Positions 50,132 through 58,956 of a stretch of 64,000 bases of DNA are shown here, piece after piece. The position numbers and the translations under genes were made by a program. This DNA comes from Trebonia sp964581815 (GTDB lineage: Bacteria > Actinomycetota > Actinomycetes > Streptosporangiales > Streptosporangiaceae), in NCBI GenBank assembly GCA_964581815.1, contig CAZORE010000004.1:1-64000 (forward strand). Direction: 5' to 3'. The notes beneath the pieces are model-generated. The model was not told the origin of the DNA and did no database searches. It was given only the letters and a program-made list of their open reading frames with translations. Position 1 is the first letter of the stretch. Each line of letters opens with the position of its first letter.

Positions 50132-52753
50132 CTAGAGCCTGAAGCGCCAGACACCGCGCCCATGCGTAGCGGCGTAGATGTATCCTCCCGGGCCGGACGT
50201 CAGGTCATCGACCACAACGTTCGGCAGTCCGGAGCCAAGGTGGCGCCACGTGGTGCGGGAGCCCCCGAACTCGGCGGCGGTGTACACCCCGGCGTCGGTG
50301 GCCAGGGCCAGCTGGCCGTGGGCGACCACCAGGGCGTCGGAGGCGACGTCCGGCAGGTTGCCGGAGATGTCGGTCCAGGTCTGGCCGCCGTTCGCTGTCT
50401 CGAAGACGTGGCCGGTGCCCCCGCCAGGGACGAACCGCCGGGAGTACCCGTTGAATACCGCGTAGGCGTGGGCCGGGTTGGCCGGGTCGACGGTGACGCC
50501 GGCGATGTACCGGTCCGGCAGGCCGGCCATGCTCACCTGGTGCCAGGTGCCGCCGTAGTTAGTGGCGATGCCCGAGGCGAACGCCGGGCCGGGGTTTCCG
50601 CCGCCGGCGACCCACGCGGCGTAGATGACCTGGCCGTTGCCGGCTGACGACAGCGCCGTGACCGCGTGGCCCGCCCCGGTGTCGTAGACCGGCGTCCAGG
50701 TACAGGTCGCCTCGTTGGCGCAGGACGTGTTCCAGCCGGCCGTGGAGACCCACACGTCCTCGCCGCCGCCGATCCAGGTGCCGGCGTTTTGCTGGTCCTG
50801 GACGAGCGGCATGACGAACCTCGCGTTCGGGTCGCAGTTCGCGTTCGGCGCCTGGCCGACCGTCGCCTGGCCCGCGCAGGAGAAGCTGGCGAAGTAGCTG
50901 AACGAGTGGCCGCCGTCAGTGGTGGTGTACAGCGAGCCGTCGGTGTACTCGCCGGCCCAGTTGTTGGCGTTGGCCGGATCGACGATCACGTCGAACCCGT
51001 CACCGCCGGCCGCCTCGGCCGACTGGGCGAACGCGGTGTCGTCCACCATGGTGCCGTTGTCCTGCAGCCCGCCGACCACCGCAGTGGTCCCGTCGGACAA
51101 CTGTCCCGCCCGGGCATCGTAGAACTGCAGGTCGTGCAGCGTGGCGTTGAGGTCGGCCCAGTTGCCGTCCTCGGCGTCGTCGCTCAGCGGGCGGCTGTAC
51201 ACGCCGCCGTCGTTACCGATGACGATCTTGCCGCCGGCGACCATCATGGAGTGCTGGTCGGGGTGCGTGGTGTTCGGGCACGTGTTCGTCGCGTCGCAGG
51301 CGAAGGGGTAGTTCCAGTACGGGCTGGCCGTCACCCAGGTCTGGCCGGCGTTGGTTGACTCGAAGACTTCCTCAAGCCCCGCGTACACATGCGCGGGGTT
51401 AGCCGGGTCGACCGCGAGGTCCTGGTTGTACCAGGCCTGGACGCCGACGCCGTACCCGGAGCCGACGCCCAGGGCCGAGCCGGAGGCGGCGAGCGAGGCC
51501 TCGTCGCCGATCTTGGTCCAGGGACCGGTCACGCTGGCGGGGCTGGAACCGGTTCCCGACGCGACGAAGATGCCCTGAAGCACGGACTCGTCTCCGGCCG
51601 CCTGCCGGGCCGGCGACTGGACGACCGCGTACAGCTTGCTGCCGTCCGACGAGTAGGCGAAGGTGGTGCGGCCGATGTCGGTGGCGTCAATGTCCCCGGT
51701 CGGCGTGACCTCGCTAAATGATCGTCCGTAGTTAGTCGACTCGTAGAAGCCGTTGTACGTCGTGTTGCCCGGCCCGTGCCAGCCGATCGCGGTGATGACG
51801 TCCTTGCCGCCCGTTCCGGGGACGACCGCGACGTCGGTCACCTGCTGGTCGTAGGGCGGGAAATCGGTCGGGCCGGCCGGGTCGAGAACCTCCGACCACT
51901 GGTGCCGGAACGCGTCCCACCGGAACAGGCCGTTGTTGGTGGCGGCGTACGCGTCGCCGAACTGGTCAAAGGCGATGCGGAAGATGGTGCGCGGCCCGAT
52001 CGGGTTAGCCGGGCCGCCCACCTGCTGCCAGGACCGGCCGTCGTTGGACGTGGTCCAGACGCCGTCGCCCTGGTAGGAATCCTGCGACTCGTTGGCCTCG
52101 CCGGTGCCGAGCCACAGCGAGCCGCCCACCGGGTCGACCGCGAGGGCACCAGTGGACATGTCGGGGAGGTTGTCGGTGACCGGGGTCCAGTGCGCGCCCT
52201 GGTCAGAGGAGCGCCACACGCCGCCGTCCGCCGCGCCGGCGAACCAGTCGCCGTCCTGGGTAGTCGCCAGCGCCGTGACCCGGCCGCCGACGACGGAGAA
52301 GCCAGCACCGACATTCGACCAGAACGGGTCGGTGTAATTAGCCGGCTGGCCGTTGTACGCCTGGGTGGTGAACTGCTGCCAGGAGCCCGGCGTCGACGGA
52401 ATCTGCGCGGCCTGCTGGGCGGCGGCCCCGATCGCGTCCCCGGTCAGGTAGCCGGCGGGCGCGGTGCGCTCCGCGTTGTACGCGGCCATCGAGTCCGCCA
52501 GGTCACCGTCATCACCCTGGTGGTTGTTGGTCGGAGCGGTCGCCGTGGCCCTCGGGCTAGCCACGGCGGGCGTGCCCGTGTTGAGGAAGTGGTACAGGGC
52601 CCACTGACGCGCGGCCGCTCCTTGCAGCGGAGGCTGGCCGGTGGTGGCCGCTGAGCTTGGCTGGGCTGTTCCCAGCGCCATTATCACGGCGGAGATGCCG
52701 ACTGCCAGTGACCCGGTCAGGCGCAGTCGCCGCGGGTGTCTCGGATGGTGCAT
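50132..52753 (-). CDS. secreted BNR/Asp-box beta-propeller protein
   Basis: ATG at 52753 with GGAGA upstream; 873 aa. A signal peptide ends near SSA (~35). After a low-complexity region to ~residue 110, many Asp-box repeats follow: GVWRSSDQGAHWTPV, GVWTTSNDGRSWQQV, YESTNYGRSFSEV, FESTNAGQTWVTA, LYTTTDGGHSFSYF, FETANGGQTWTDI. Together they would make one or two seven-bladed propellers, as in GH74/sialidase-fold or sortilin-like proteins. Cys-rich loops (FACDATNTCPN, CANEATCTW) suggest disulfides. Catalytic residues of sialidases are not evident, so the activity is unknown. Confidence 0.85.
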   Translation of the reverse strand: MHHPRHPRRLRLTGSLAVGISAVIMALGTAQPSSAATTGQPPLQGAAARQWALYHFLNTGTPAVASPRATATAPTNNHQGDDGDLADSMAAYNAERTAPAGYLTGDAIGAAAQQAAQIPSTPGSWQQFTTQAYNGQPANYTDPFWSNVGAGFSVVGGRVTALATTQDGDWFAGAADGGVWRSSDQGAHWTPVTDNLPDMSTGALAVDPVGGSLWLGTGEANESQDSYQGDGVWTTSNDGRSWQQVGGPANPIGPRTIFRIAFDQFGDAYAATNNGLFRWDAFRHQWSEVLDPAGPTDFPPYDQQVTDVAVVPGTGGKDVITAIGWHGPGNTTYNGFYESTNYGRSFSEVTPTGDIDATDIGRTTFAYSSDGSKLYAVVQSPARQAAGDESVLQGIFVASGTGSSPASVTGPWTKIGDEASLAASGSALGVGSGYGVGVQAWYNQDLAVDPANPAHVYAGLEEVFESTNAGQTWVTASPYWNYPFACDATNTCPNTTHPDQHSMMVAGGKIVIGNDGGVYSRPLSDDAEDGNWADLNATLHDLQFYDARAGQLSDGTTAVVGGLQDNGTMVDDTAFAQSAEAAGGDGFDVIVDPANANNWAGEYTDGSLYTTTDGGHSFSYFASFSCAGQATVGQAPNANCDPNARFVMPLVQDQQNAGTWIGGGEDVWVSTAGWNTSCANEATCTWTPVYDTGAGHAVTALSSAGNGQVIYAAWVAGGGNPGPAFASGIATNYGGTWHQVSMAGLPDRYIAGVTVDPANPAHAYAVFNGYSRRFVPGGGTGHVFETANGGQTWTDISGNLPDVASDALVVAHGQLALATDAGVYTAAEFGGSRTTWRHLGSGLPNVVVDDLTSGPGGYIYAATHGRGVWRFRL

Positions 52754-53120
52754 GTGGTCTCCATTCGATGCCTAAATCCCCGCGCTCACTCCCTTCGCGG
52801 GAATCAACCGCGCACCGAATGTCCCAGATACTCCGACAGTTTTGACGGCGACCGCCGGTCATTTTATGTAGATTTTTGTGTAAATTATTAGAAAAATATC
52901 GATGCCTTCACCGGCCGGTTCAACGGCGCACCGGCCTCTCCGGGGGCCTGGGCGCCACCCGCGGGCCAGAGAGTGGTGAGGCCACGCCGCCGTAGACAGC
53001 AGCGAGCGCGAACCCAGTCACGGCGCCGGTGAGGCACTACGTATTGCGCGGGGCTTTACCGCACGCTCATACTCGGCGCGGGGAAGATCATCGCGAGTCC
53101 GCGGACCTCAAGGAGGAGAT
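52754..53120. other. divergent promoter spacer with an AT-rich patch
   Basis: No gene is seen in 367 bp. A strongly AT-rich stretch (about 52858-52903) stands out and may hold the promoter for the propeller gene. The + strand gene at 53121 has an AAGGAGG ribosome site at the end of the spacer. Confidence 0.55.
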
Positions 53121-54329
53121 ATGCCGGACAGGATCCTGACCAGCCACGCGGGCAGCCTGCCGAGACCGGAAGAGCTGATCGCGCTCAACGGGCGGCGGGC
53201 GGCCGGCGAGCTGTCGGATGAGGACGCGTACCTGGGCAGCCTGCGGGCGGGGGTCGCGGACGTGGTCGCGCGGCAGCGCGGCATCGGCATCGACCTGGTC
53301 AATGACGGCGAGTACGGGCATTCGATGGGCCAGCGCTACGACTACGGCTCCTGGTGGACCTACGTGTTCCAGCGGCTGTCCGGCGTCGAGCTGACGCCGC
53401 TGACGATCGCCGAGATCCCGCAGTCGGTGGCCAAGCCCGGCGAGATCAGGCTGGCGTCGTTCGGCGAGCGGCGTGACTGGCAGGCGTTCGCCGAGGCCTA
53501 CGGCGACCCGACCTCCGGCGCCTCGGTGCCCAACCGGGAGCAGGCGGTCGGCCCGGTGTGCCGGGGTCCGATCTCTTATGCGGGCCAGGCCGACGTGCAG
53601 CGGGACATCGCCGACATGAAGGCGGCGATGGCGGCGGCCGGCGTCACCGACGGCTTCCTGAACGCGGTGGCCCCGGCCAGCTGCGCCCGGTTCGGCAACG
53701 AGTACTACGCCGATGACGAGGAGATGCTCTGGGCCTGCGCGGACGCGATGCGCGAGGAGTACGTGGCGATCATCGAGGCCGGCCTTGTGCTGCAGCTCGA
53801 CGACCCGGCGATCGCGGAGAACTGGGACCAGATCAACCCGGCGCCTAGTGTTGAGGCCTACCGGCGATTCACCAGGAAGCGCGTCGAGGCGCTCAACCAC
53901 GCGATCCGCGGGCTGCCGGCCGAGCGCATCCGCTTCCACCTGTGCTGGGGAAGCTGGCACGGCCCGCACACCACCGACCTGCCGATGGCCGACATCGTCG
54001 ACGTCATGCTTGAGATCAACGCGGGCGCGTACTCGTTCGAGGCGGCCAACGCGCGGCACGAGCACGAGTGGAAGATCTGGCGGGACGTCAAGCTGCCCGC
54101 GGGCAAGGTCATCCTGCCCGGCGTGGTCACGCACTCCACCAACGTGATCGAGCACCCCGAGCTCGTCGCCGACCGGATCACCCGGTACGCCGAGGCGGTC
54201 GGCCGGGATAACGTCATCGCCTCCACCGACTGCGGCCTCGGCGGCCGCGTGCACCCGCAGATCGCCTGGGCGAAGCTGGACACCCTCGTCAAGGGCGCCG
54301 AGCTCGCCAGCGCCCGGCTCTGGGGATAG
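53121..54329 (+). CDS. cobalamin-independent methionine synthase (MetE C-terminal) family protein, second copy
   Basis: ATG at 53121 preceded by AAGGAGG; 402 aa. It is a clear paralogue of 9380-10561. Zinc ligands H273 and C275 lie in FHLCWGSWHGPH, Glu in SFEAANARHEHEW, and Cys in STDCGLGGRVHPQ. The two share the C-terminal half closely (VILPGVVTHSTNVIEHPELVADRITRY) and diverge in the middle, which suggests different substrates. It is transcribed alone and followed by a collapsed gap. Confidence 0.85.
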   Translation: MPDRILTSHAGSLPRPEELIALNGRRAAGELSDEDAYLGSLRAGVADVVARQRGIGIDLVNDGEYGHSMGQRYDYGSWWTYVFQRLSGVELTPLTIAEIPQSVAKPGEIRLASFGERRDWQAFAEAYGDPTSGASVPNREQAVGPVCRGPISYAGQADVQRDIADMKAAMAAAGVTDGFLNAVAPASCARFGNEYYADDEEMLWACADAMREEYVAIIEAGLVLQLDDPAIAENWDQINPAPSVEAYRRFTRKRVEALNHAIRGLPAERIRFHLCWGSWHGPHTTDLPMADIVDVMLEINAGAYSFEAANARHEHEWKIWRDVKLPAGKVILPGVVTHSTNVIEHPELVADRITRYAEAVGRDNVIASTDCGLGGRVHPQIAWAKLDTLVKGAELASARLWG

Positions 54330-54387
54330 GGCCAGGCGGCGCCTGGCCTGGGTGACGGAACGGCTGAGCAGGCGGCCGCCGGGCCCG

Positions 54388-54487
54388 NNNNNNNNNNNNN
54401 NNNNNNNNNNNNNNNNNNNNNNNNNNNNNNNNNNNNNNNNNNNNNNNNNNNNNNNNNNNNNNNNNNNNNNNNNNNNNNNNNNNNNNN
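54388..54487. other. 100-N scaffold gap with 55-bp duplicated flanks
   Basis: 54333-54387 equals 54488-54542. The gap lies in the spacer between the MetE-like and DUF397 genes. Confidence 0.85.
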
Positions 54488-54609
54488 CAGGCGGCGCCTG
54501 GCCTGGGTGACGGAACGGCTGAGCAGGCGGCCGCCGGGCCCGTGCCCTGAATTAATCCGCAGGCCACATGCCGTTTCATTAAAAAAATGTTTCACCTCTC
54601 TTACGTTCG

Positions 54610-54642
54610 CACTGTGCAACTGGAATGTGCAGCTGCACAGTG
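54610..54642. promoter_or_regulatory. nested palindromes upstream of the DUF397 gene
   Basis: CACTGTGCA (54610-54618) pairs with TGCACAGTG (54634-54642), and within it TGTGCAGCTGCACA (54626-54639) is a perfect 14-bp palindrome. The TGTGCA half-site occurs three times. The position about 75 bp upstream of the DUF397 start suggests an operator for the neighbouring XRE regulator. Confidence 0.6.
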
Positions 54643-54716
54643 CAGGAAGGCTGATAGCGTGTGCCGCGAGCGGGATTTACCGCAGGTGATTCCCGATGAG
54701 CGAAGGAGAGGATTTG

Positions 54717-54944
54717 ATGTCGGTCGAAAACGGAGTACCCGCCGGCGAACTCGGGGTGACCTGGCGCAAGAGCCAGGCCAGCAACCCGAGCGGGTCCTGC
54801 GTCGAAGTCGCCGCGCTGGCGGACGGTCAGGTCGCGGTCCGCAACTCCCGGCACCCGTCCGGGCCAGCGCTCGTTTACACCCGCGCGGAGATCGCCGCAT
54901 TCCTGACGGGGGCGAAAGCCGGGGAGTTCGACGACCTGGCCTAG
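54717..54944 (+). CDS. DUF397 domain small protein
   Basis: ATG at 54717 is chosen because AAGGAGAGG precedes it; an ATG at 54696 is upstream of that site. 75 aa. The domain is complete: TWRKSQASNPSGSCVEVAALADGQVAVRNSRHPSGPALVYTRAEIAAFLTGAKAGEFDDL. DUF397 proteins are partners, often antagonists or co-factors, of XRE-DUF5753 regulators in streptomycete-type development (WhiJ/BldB-like systems). The XRE gene follows at 55218. Confidence 0.92.
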   Translation: MSVENGVPAGELGVTWRKSQASNPSGSCVEVAALADGQVAVRNSRHPSGPALVYTRAEIAAFLTGAKAGEFDDLA

Positions 54945-55217
54945 TACCGGCGTAAAGACGCGCGATAGCGAATCTAGCGTGGCCCCGGGCGCTTTTCACC
55001 TCACGTTTCCCGGCGTGGCCTTTCGCGGCCGTGGCACGAGTAAAAGCGCTCGTGTCAGATTGGCAACAACACGCCAGTCGACCCGTTATTAATGTCCGCT
55101 CAGTCCCCGATTGCGTATGATGCCGGAGTAAAGGCGCCGCGGCCCGCCGCCGCGGCTGCCTCCCCTGTCCCCTGTCGGCGACCCCGCGCCGCGCAAGCTC
55201 AACGGCATCGGAGGGTA

Positions 55218-56114
55218 ATGAGTACTGAGGGGCCGGACGGCGAGGAGCCAGATTCCGGTATCCCGCAGGCCGGCGGGGTCATCTTGCGCCTGCTGCTCGG
55301 CACGCAGCTGCGCCGGCTCCGCGAGGCCGCGGGGGTCACGCCGGAGCGGGCCGGCTACGAGATCCGGGCCTCCCGGTCCAAGATCAGCCGGATGGAGACC
55401 GGTCATGTCGGATTCAAGACCCGCGACATCAACGACCTGCTCTCCTTGTACGGTACGACCGACGAGCAGGTGCGGGCCAGGCTGCTCGCCATGGCACAGC
55501 AGGCCAGCCGGCCGGACTGGTGGTCACAGTACGGCGACATCCTGCCCGGCTGGTTTGAGAGCTACCTCGGGCTCGAGTCGGTGTCGTCCACGATCAGGAC
55601 CTTCGAGCTGCAGTTCGTGCACGGCCTCTTCCAGACCCAGGAGTACGCCCGGGCCGTCACCCGGCTTGGCCACCGGGCCGCGCCCCTGTCGGAGATCGAG
55701 CGCCGGGTTGTGCTGCGGATGAGACGCCAGGAGCTGCTGACCAGGGCAGCGGCGCCGCGGATCTGGTCGGTCATGGACGAGGCGGTGCTGCGGCGCCCGT
55801 TCGGCGGGCCCGCGGTGATGCGCGCCCAGCTGCACCACCTCCTCGATGCGGCCGCGCTGCCGCACGTCACCCTGCAGGTCGTCCCGTTCGCCAGCGGCGG
55901 CCACGCCGCCGCCAGCGGCGCCTTCACCGTGCTGCGGTTCGACGAGCCGGACCTGCCCGACGTGGTCTACATCGAGCAGCTCACCGGCGCCGTCTACCTG
56001 GACCAGCGCCCGGACGTCGAGCACTACCTGGAAGTCGCGGACCAGCTCGGCGGCGAGGCGCTGACCCCCGCCGCGAGCAAGAGCTTCATCGAGCAGGTGG
56101 CCAAGGAGACATGA
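55218..56114 (+). CDS. XRE family regulator with DUF5753 domain
   Basis: ATG at 55218 with GGAGGG very close upstream; 298 aa. The helix-turn-helix reads LGTQLRRLREAAGVTPERAGYEIRASRSKISRMETGHVGFKTRDINDLLSLYG. The DUF5753 domain follows (YLGLESVSSTIRTFELQFVHGLFQTQEYARAV ... VMDEAVLRRPFGGPAVMRAQLHHLL ... TLQVVPFASGGHAAASGAFTVLRF). With DUF397 upstream and a methyltransferase 13 bp downstream it forms a three-gene module. Confidence 0.92.
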   Translation: MSTEGPDGEEPDSGIPQAGGVILRLLLGTQLRRLREAAGVTPERAGYEIRASRSKISRMETGHVGFKTRDINDLLSLYGTTDEQVRARLLAMAQQASRPDWWSQYGDILPGWFESYLGLESVSSTIRTFELQFVHGLFQTQEYARAVTRLGHRAAPLSEIERRVVLRMRRQELLTRAAAPRIWSVMDEAVLRRPFGGPAVMRAQLHHLLDAAALPHVTLQVVPFASGGHAAASGAFTVLRFDEPDLPDVVYIEQLTGAVYLDQRPDVEHYLEVADQLGGEALTPAASKSFIEQVAKET

Positions 56115-56127
56115 AAGGGACCCAGAG

Positions 56128-56964
56128 ATGACCAGCGACGAGGCCTGGGAGACGGACGGCGACCCAGGCAGTGCCGGGCCGCCGGAGTTCGACACCAGCG
56201 TGGCGCACCAGGCCCGCATGTACGACTACCTGCTCGGCGGCAAGGACAACTACGCCGCCGACCGGGCGCAGACCGAGGCGGCGCTCAAGGTCTATCCCGA
56301 GTGGGCGTTCACCGCCCGGGCCAACCGGGCGTTCCTCGGCCGCGCCGTCCGCTACCTGGCCGCCGGCGCGGGGATCAGGCAGTTCCTCGACATCGGCACC
56401 GGCATACCCACGGCGGGCAACACCCACCAGGTCGCCCAGGCGATCGTGCCGGAGTCCCGGGTGGTGTACGTCGACTACGACCCGATCGTGCTCGCCCACG
56501 CCCGCGCGCTGCTCACCAGCAGCGACGCGGGCGCGACCGAGTACATCGACTCCGACCTGCGCGACACGTCCACCATCCTCGAGCAGGCCGGCCGGCTGCT
56601 TGACTTCTCCAAGCCGGTGGCGGTCACGCTGGTCGCGATCTTGCACGCGATACCGGATGCGGACGACCCGCACGCGATCGTGGCCCGGCTGATGGACGCC
56701 GTGCCGAAAGGCAGCTACCTCGCGCTTTCTCACCTGGGGCGGGAGTTCCTCCCGCCAGAGACGCTGCGGCAAATGCAGGACCTCTCGCGCGGCAACATCC
56801 AGCAGGAGTTCGCGTACCGCAGCCGGGATGAGGTGGCCCTCTTCTTCGCCGGCCTGGACCTGGTGGAACCCGGGATCGTGCCGCTCCAGGACTGGCGGCC
56901 TGAACCCGAGGCGGCCAACCCAGGCAAGTCGGCCATGTGGTGCGCCGTGGGCCGCAAGCCCTAG
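56128..56964 (+). CDS. SAM-dependent methyltransferase, DUF574 (PF04672) family
   Basis: ATG at 56128; 278 aa. Family features: TSVAHQARMYDYLLGGKDNYAADR near the N-terminus, SAM motif FLDIGTGIPTAGNTHQVAQ, VVYVDYDPIVLAHARALL, and SYLALSHLGREFLP. The family is abundant in actinomycetes beside XRE/DUF397 genes and its substrate is unknown. The 3' end overlaps the duplicated flank of the gap at 57001. Confidence 0.9.
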   Translation: MTSDEAWETDGDPGSAGPPEFDTSVAHQARMYDYLLGGKDNYAADRAQTEAALKVYPEWAFTARANRAFLGRAVRYLAAGAGIRQFLDIGTGIPTAGNTHQVAQAIVPESRVVYVDYDPIVLAHARALLTSSDAGATEYIDSDLRDTSTILEQAGRLLDFSKPVAVTLVAILHAIPDADDPHAIVARLMDAVPKGSYLALSHLGREFLPPETLRQMQDLSRGNIQQEFAYRSRDEVALFFAGLDLVEPGIVPLQDWRPEPEAANPGKSAMWCAVGRKP

Positions 56965-57000
56965 AACGGCCTTGGCGCTAGCGCGCCGTGTTCAGCGACC

Positions 57001-57100
57001 NNNNNNNNNNNNNNNNNNNNNNNNNNNNNNNNNNNNNNNNNNNNNNNNNNNNNNNNNNNNNNNNNNNNNNNNNNNNNNNNNNNNNNNNNNNNNNNNNNNN
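57001..57100. other. 100-N scaffold gap with 55-bp duplicated flanks
   Basis: 56946-57000 equals 57101-57155. After collapse the convergent methyltransferase and oxidase genes would be ~27 bp apart. Confidence 0.85.
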
Positions 57101-57146
57101 CGTGGGCCGCAAGCCCTAGAACGGCCTTGGCGCTAGCGCGCCGTGT

Positions 57147-58433
57147 TCAGCGACCTGTGCGCACGCCGAGGCGCTCAAGGCGCTGGTTGCCGAAGCGGCC
57201 GCCGGGGTCGAGGCGCTCGAACAGGTCCCTCGCGTCACCCAGCCGGGGATACAACTCCGCGACCTCGCCGGCGGTGACGTGTGAGACCTTGCCCCAGTGC
57301 GGGCGGGCGGCGAACGGCGCGAGCGCGGCCTCCACCGCAGCGACTGCGGCGTCCACCTCATCGGGCGCGTTGCGCCAGGTGAAGTGGATAGCCAGGGTTT
57401 CCCGGCCGTACGATCCGCTCAGCCACAGCCGGTCGGCGGCGGTGGCGCGGATCTCTGAGATCAGCAGCAGCGGCGTGATCAGCGGCGCGCGGCGGCGCAC
57501 CGCGTCCAGGGCCTCCGGGCCGTGGCGGCGGTCAACGAAGTACTCCGACTGGATCTCGTCCCCGTTGCTCGGCGTGGCATCCAGCCGGAAGTGCGGCAAC
57601 CGCTCCGCCCACGAGCCGGGGACGCCGAGGACCGTGAGGTTGTCGGCGGGAGCGTCGATGAACCGCACCGGGCCGGGTTCACGGCGCGCGCCGAAGAACT
57701 CATCCGGCGTGTCCCCGGTGTCGCCGTCACCGGGACCGGCGTCACCGGGACTGGCGACGCGGCGCTTGACCCAGGCCGCGCGCAGCGCCGGCCCGCTCCA
57801 GTCGGTGAACAGGCTCACGCTGTAGGCGGCGGACATGATGGGGTCAAGCTCGGCGAGCGCGCGGTCCCAGGGCAGCGCGGTGTACGCGTCCTGCCTGACC
57901 AGGTAGGCGGGCTCGATGTCCAAGGTGACGCGCACCACGATGCCGAACGCGCCCAGGCCGACCGGCATCCCGTCGAAGTCCGGGTCGGCCCGGCTCACGT
58001 GCCGCAGCTCGCCGTCGGCGGCCACGTAGTCCAGCCCCGCGATCGCGGCGGACAGGATCTGGTTGCGGCTGCCTGAGCCGTGGGTCCCGGTCGCGGTCGC
58101 CCCGGCGATGGAGATGTGCGGCAGCGACCCGAGGTTGCCGAGCGCCCAGCCCCGGTCCTGCAGCCACACCGCGAGCGCGCCGTAGGACATCCCGGCGCCG
58201 GCCGTCACCGTCCTGGCCGCCTCGTCGATAACCGGTTCCGGTGGTATCGCCGTCACCGACACGAGCGTGGCCCCGTTGTCGGCGAGGTCGTTGAACGAGT
58301 GCCTGGTGCCGATCGCCCGTACCCGGCCGCCCGCGGCCACGGCGCGCCGGACGTCGTCGACCGTCCGCGCGTCGATCACCGCGCGGGCGGTGAAACGGTA
58401 CGTGCCCGACCAGTTCCGCAGCTCGGCTGTCAC
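57147..58433 (-). CDS. FAD-linked alditol oxidase (AldO/XyoA-like)
   Basis: GTG at 58433 gives TAELRNWSGTYRFTARAVIDARTVDDVRRAV; 428 aa. The site of covalent FAD attachment in AldO corresponds to the His in AIGTRHSFNDLADN, and the second flavin segment is NLGSLPHISIAGATATGTHGSG. The C-terminal ALO-type substrate domain ends GKVSHVTAGEVAELYPRLGDARDLFERLDPGGRFGNQRLERLG. It would oxidise polyols such as xylitol or sorbitol with O2 to give H2O2. A Gly/Asp-rich loop (SPGDAGPGDGDTGDTPDE) is an insert. Confidence 0.88.
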   Translation of the reverse strand: MTAELRNWSGTYRFTARAVIDARTVDDVRRAVAAGGRVRAIGTRHSFNDLADNGATLVSVTAIPPEPVIDEAARTVTAGAGMSYGALAVWLQDRGWALGNLGSLPHISIAGATATGTHGSGSRNQILSAAIAGLDYVAADGELRHVSRADPDFDGMPVGLGAFGIVVRVTLDIEPAYLVRQDAYTALPWDRALAELDPIMSAAYSVSLFTDWSGPALRAAWVKRRVASPGDAGPGDGDTGDTPDEFFGARREPGPVRFIDAPADNLTVLGVPGSWAERLPHFRLDATPSNGDEIQSEYFVDRRHGPEALDAVRRRAPLITPLLLISEIRATAADRLWLSGSYGRETLAIHFTWRNAPDEVDAAVAAVEAALAPFAARPHWGKVSHVTAGEVAELYPRLGDARDLFERLDPGGRFGNQRLERLGVRTGR

Positions 58434-58498
58434 AGGACTCCCCTCCGCGCTCCCCCGCGGCGAGCGCGCCGGTGCCCATCCTAGGTACGATCGGCCGC

Positions 58499-58831
58499 AT
58501 GGCCTACGACGAAGTCCTCGCCGAGCGCATCAGGGGCCTGATCGGGCCCGACCCGGAACTGACCGAGAAGAAGATGTTCGGCGGCCTCGCATTCCTGATC
58601 AAGGGACACATGGCGATCAGCGCCAGCGGGCAGGGCGGCGTGCTGGTGCGCGTCGCCCCGGAGCGGACCGATGAGCTGGCCGCCACCACCGCGGCCACCG
58701 TCGCCGTGATGCGGGGCCGGGAGATGCCCGGCTGGCTGCGCGTCGACGCGGACGGCGTCGGCACCGACGCCGACCTGTCCCCCTGGGTGGAGACCGGCAT
58801 CGCGTACGCCAGGTCGCTGCCAGCCAAGTGA
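58499..58831 (+). CDS. TfoX N-terminal domain protein
   Basis: ATG at 58499; 110 aa. The TfoX-N pattern is plain: AYDEVLAERIRGLIGPDPELTEKKMFGGLAFLIKGHMAIS ... GVLVRVAPERTDELAA ... MPGWLRVDADGV. In actinomycetes these short proteins lack the C-terminal part of competence regulator TfoX, and their function is unknown. It is divergent from the oxidase. Confidence 0.9.
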   Translation: MAYDEVLAERIRGLIGPDPELTEKKMFGGLAFLIKGHMAISASGQGGVLVRVAPERTDELAATTAATVAVMRGREMPGWLRVDADGVGTDADLSPWVETGIAYARSLPAK

Positions 58832-58956
58832 CGCTGCCACCCAAGACTGACCGGCCGGCCTTGGGGGCCGCCACAGGGCGGGTTGGCGAGCGCGGTCTCG
58901 GCGGGGGATGATCATGCCGACCGGCGATCGGTGAGTACGCGCTTCCTGGAGGGCAC

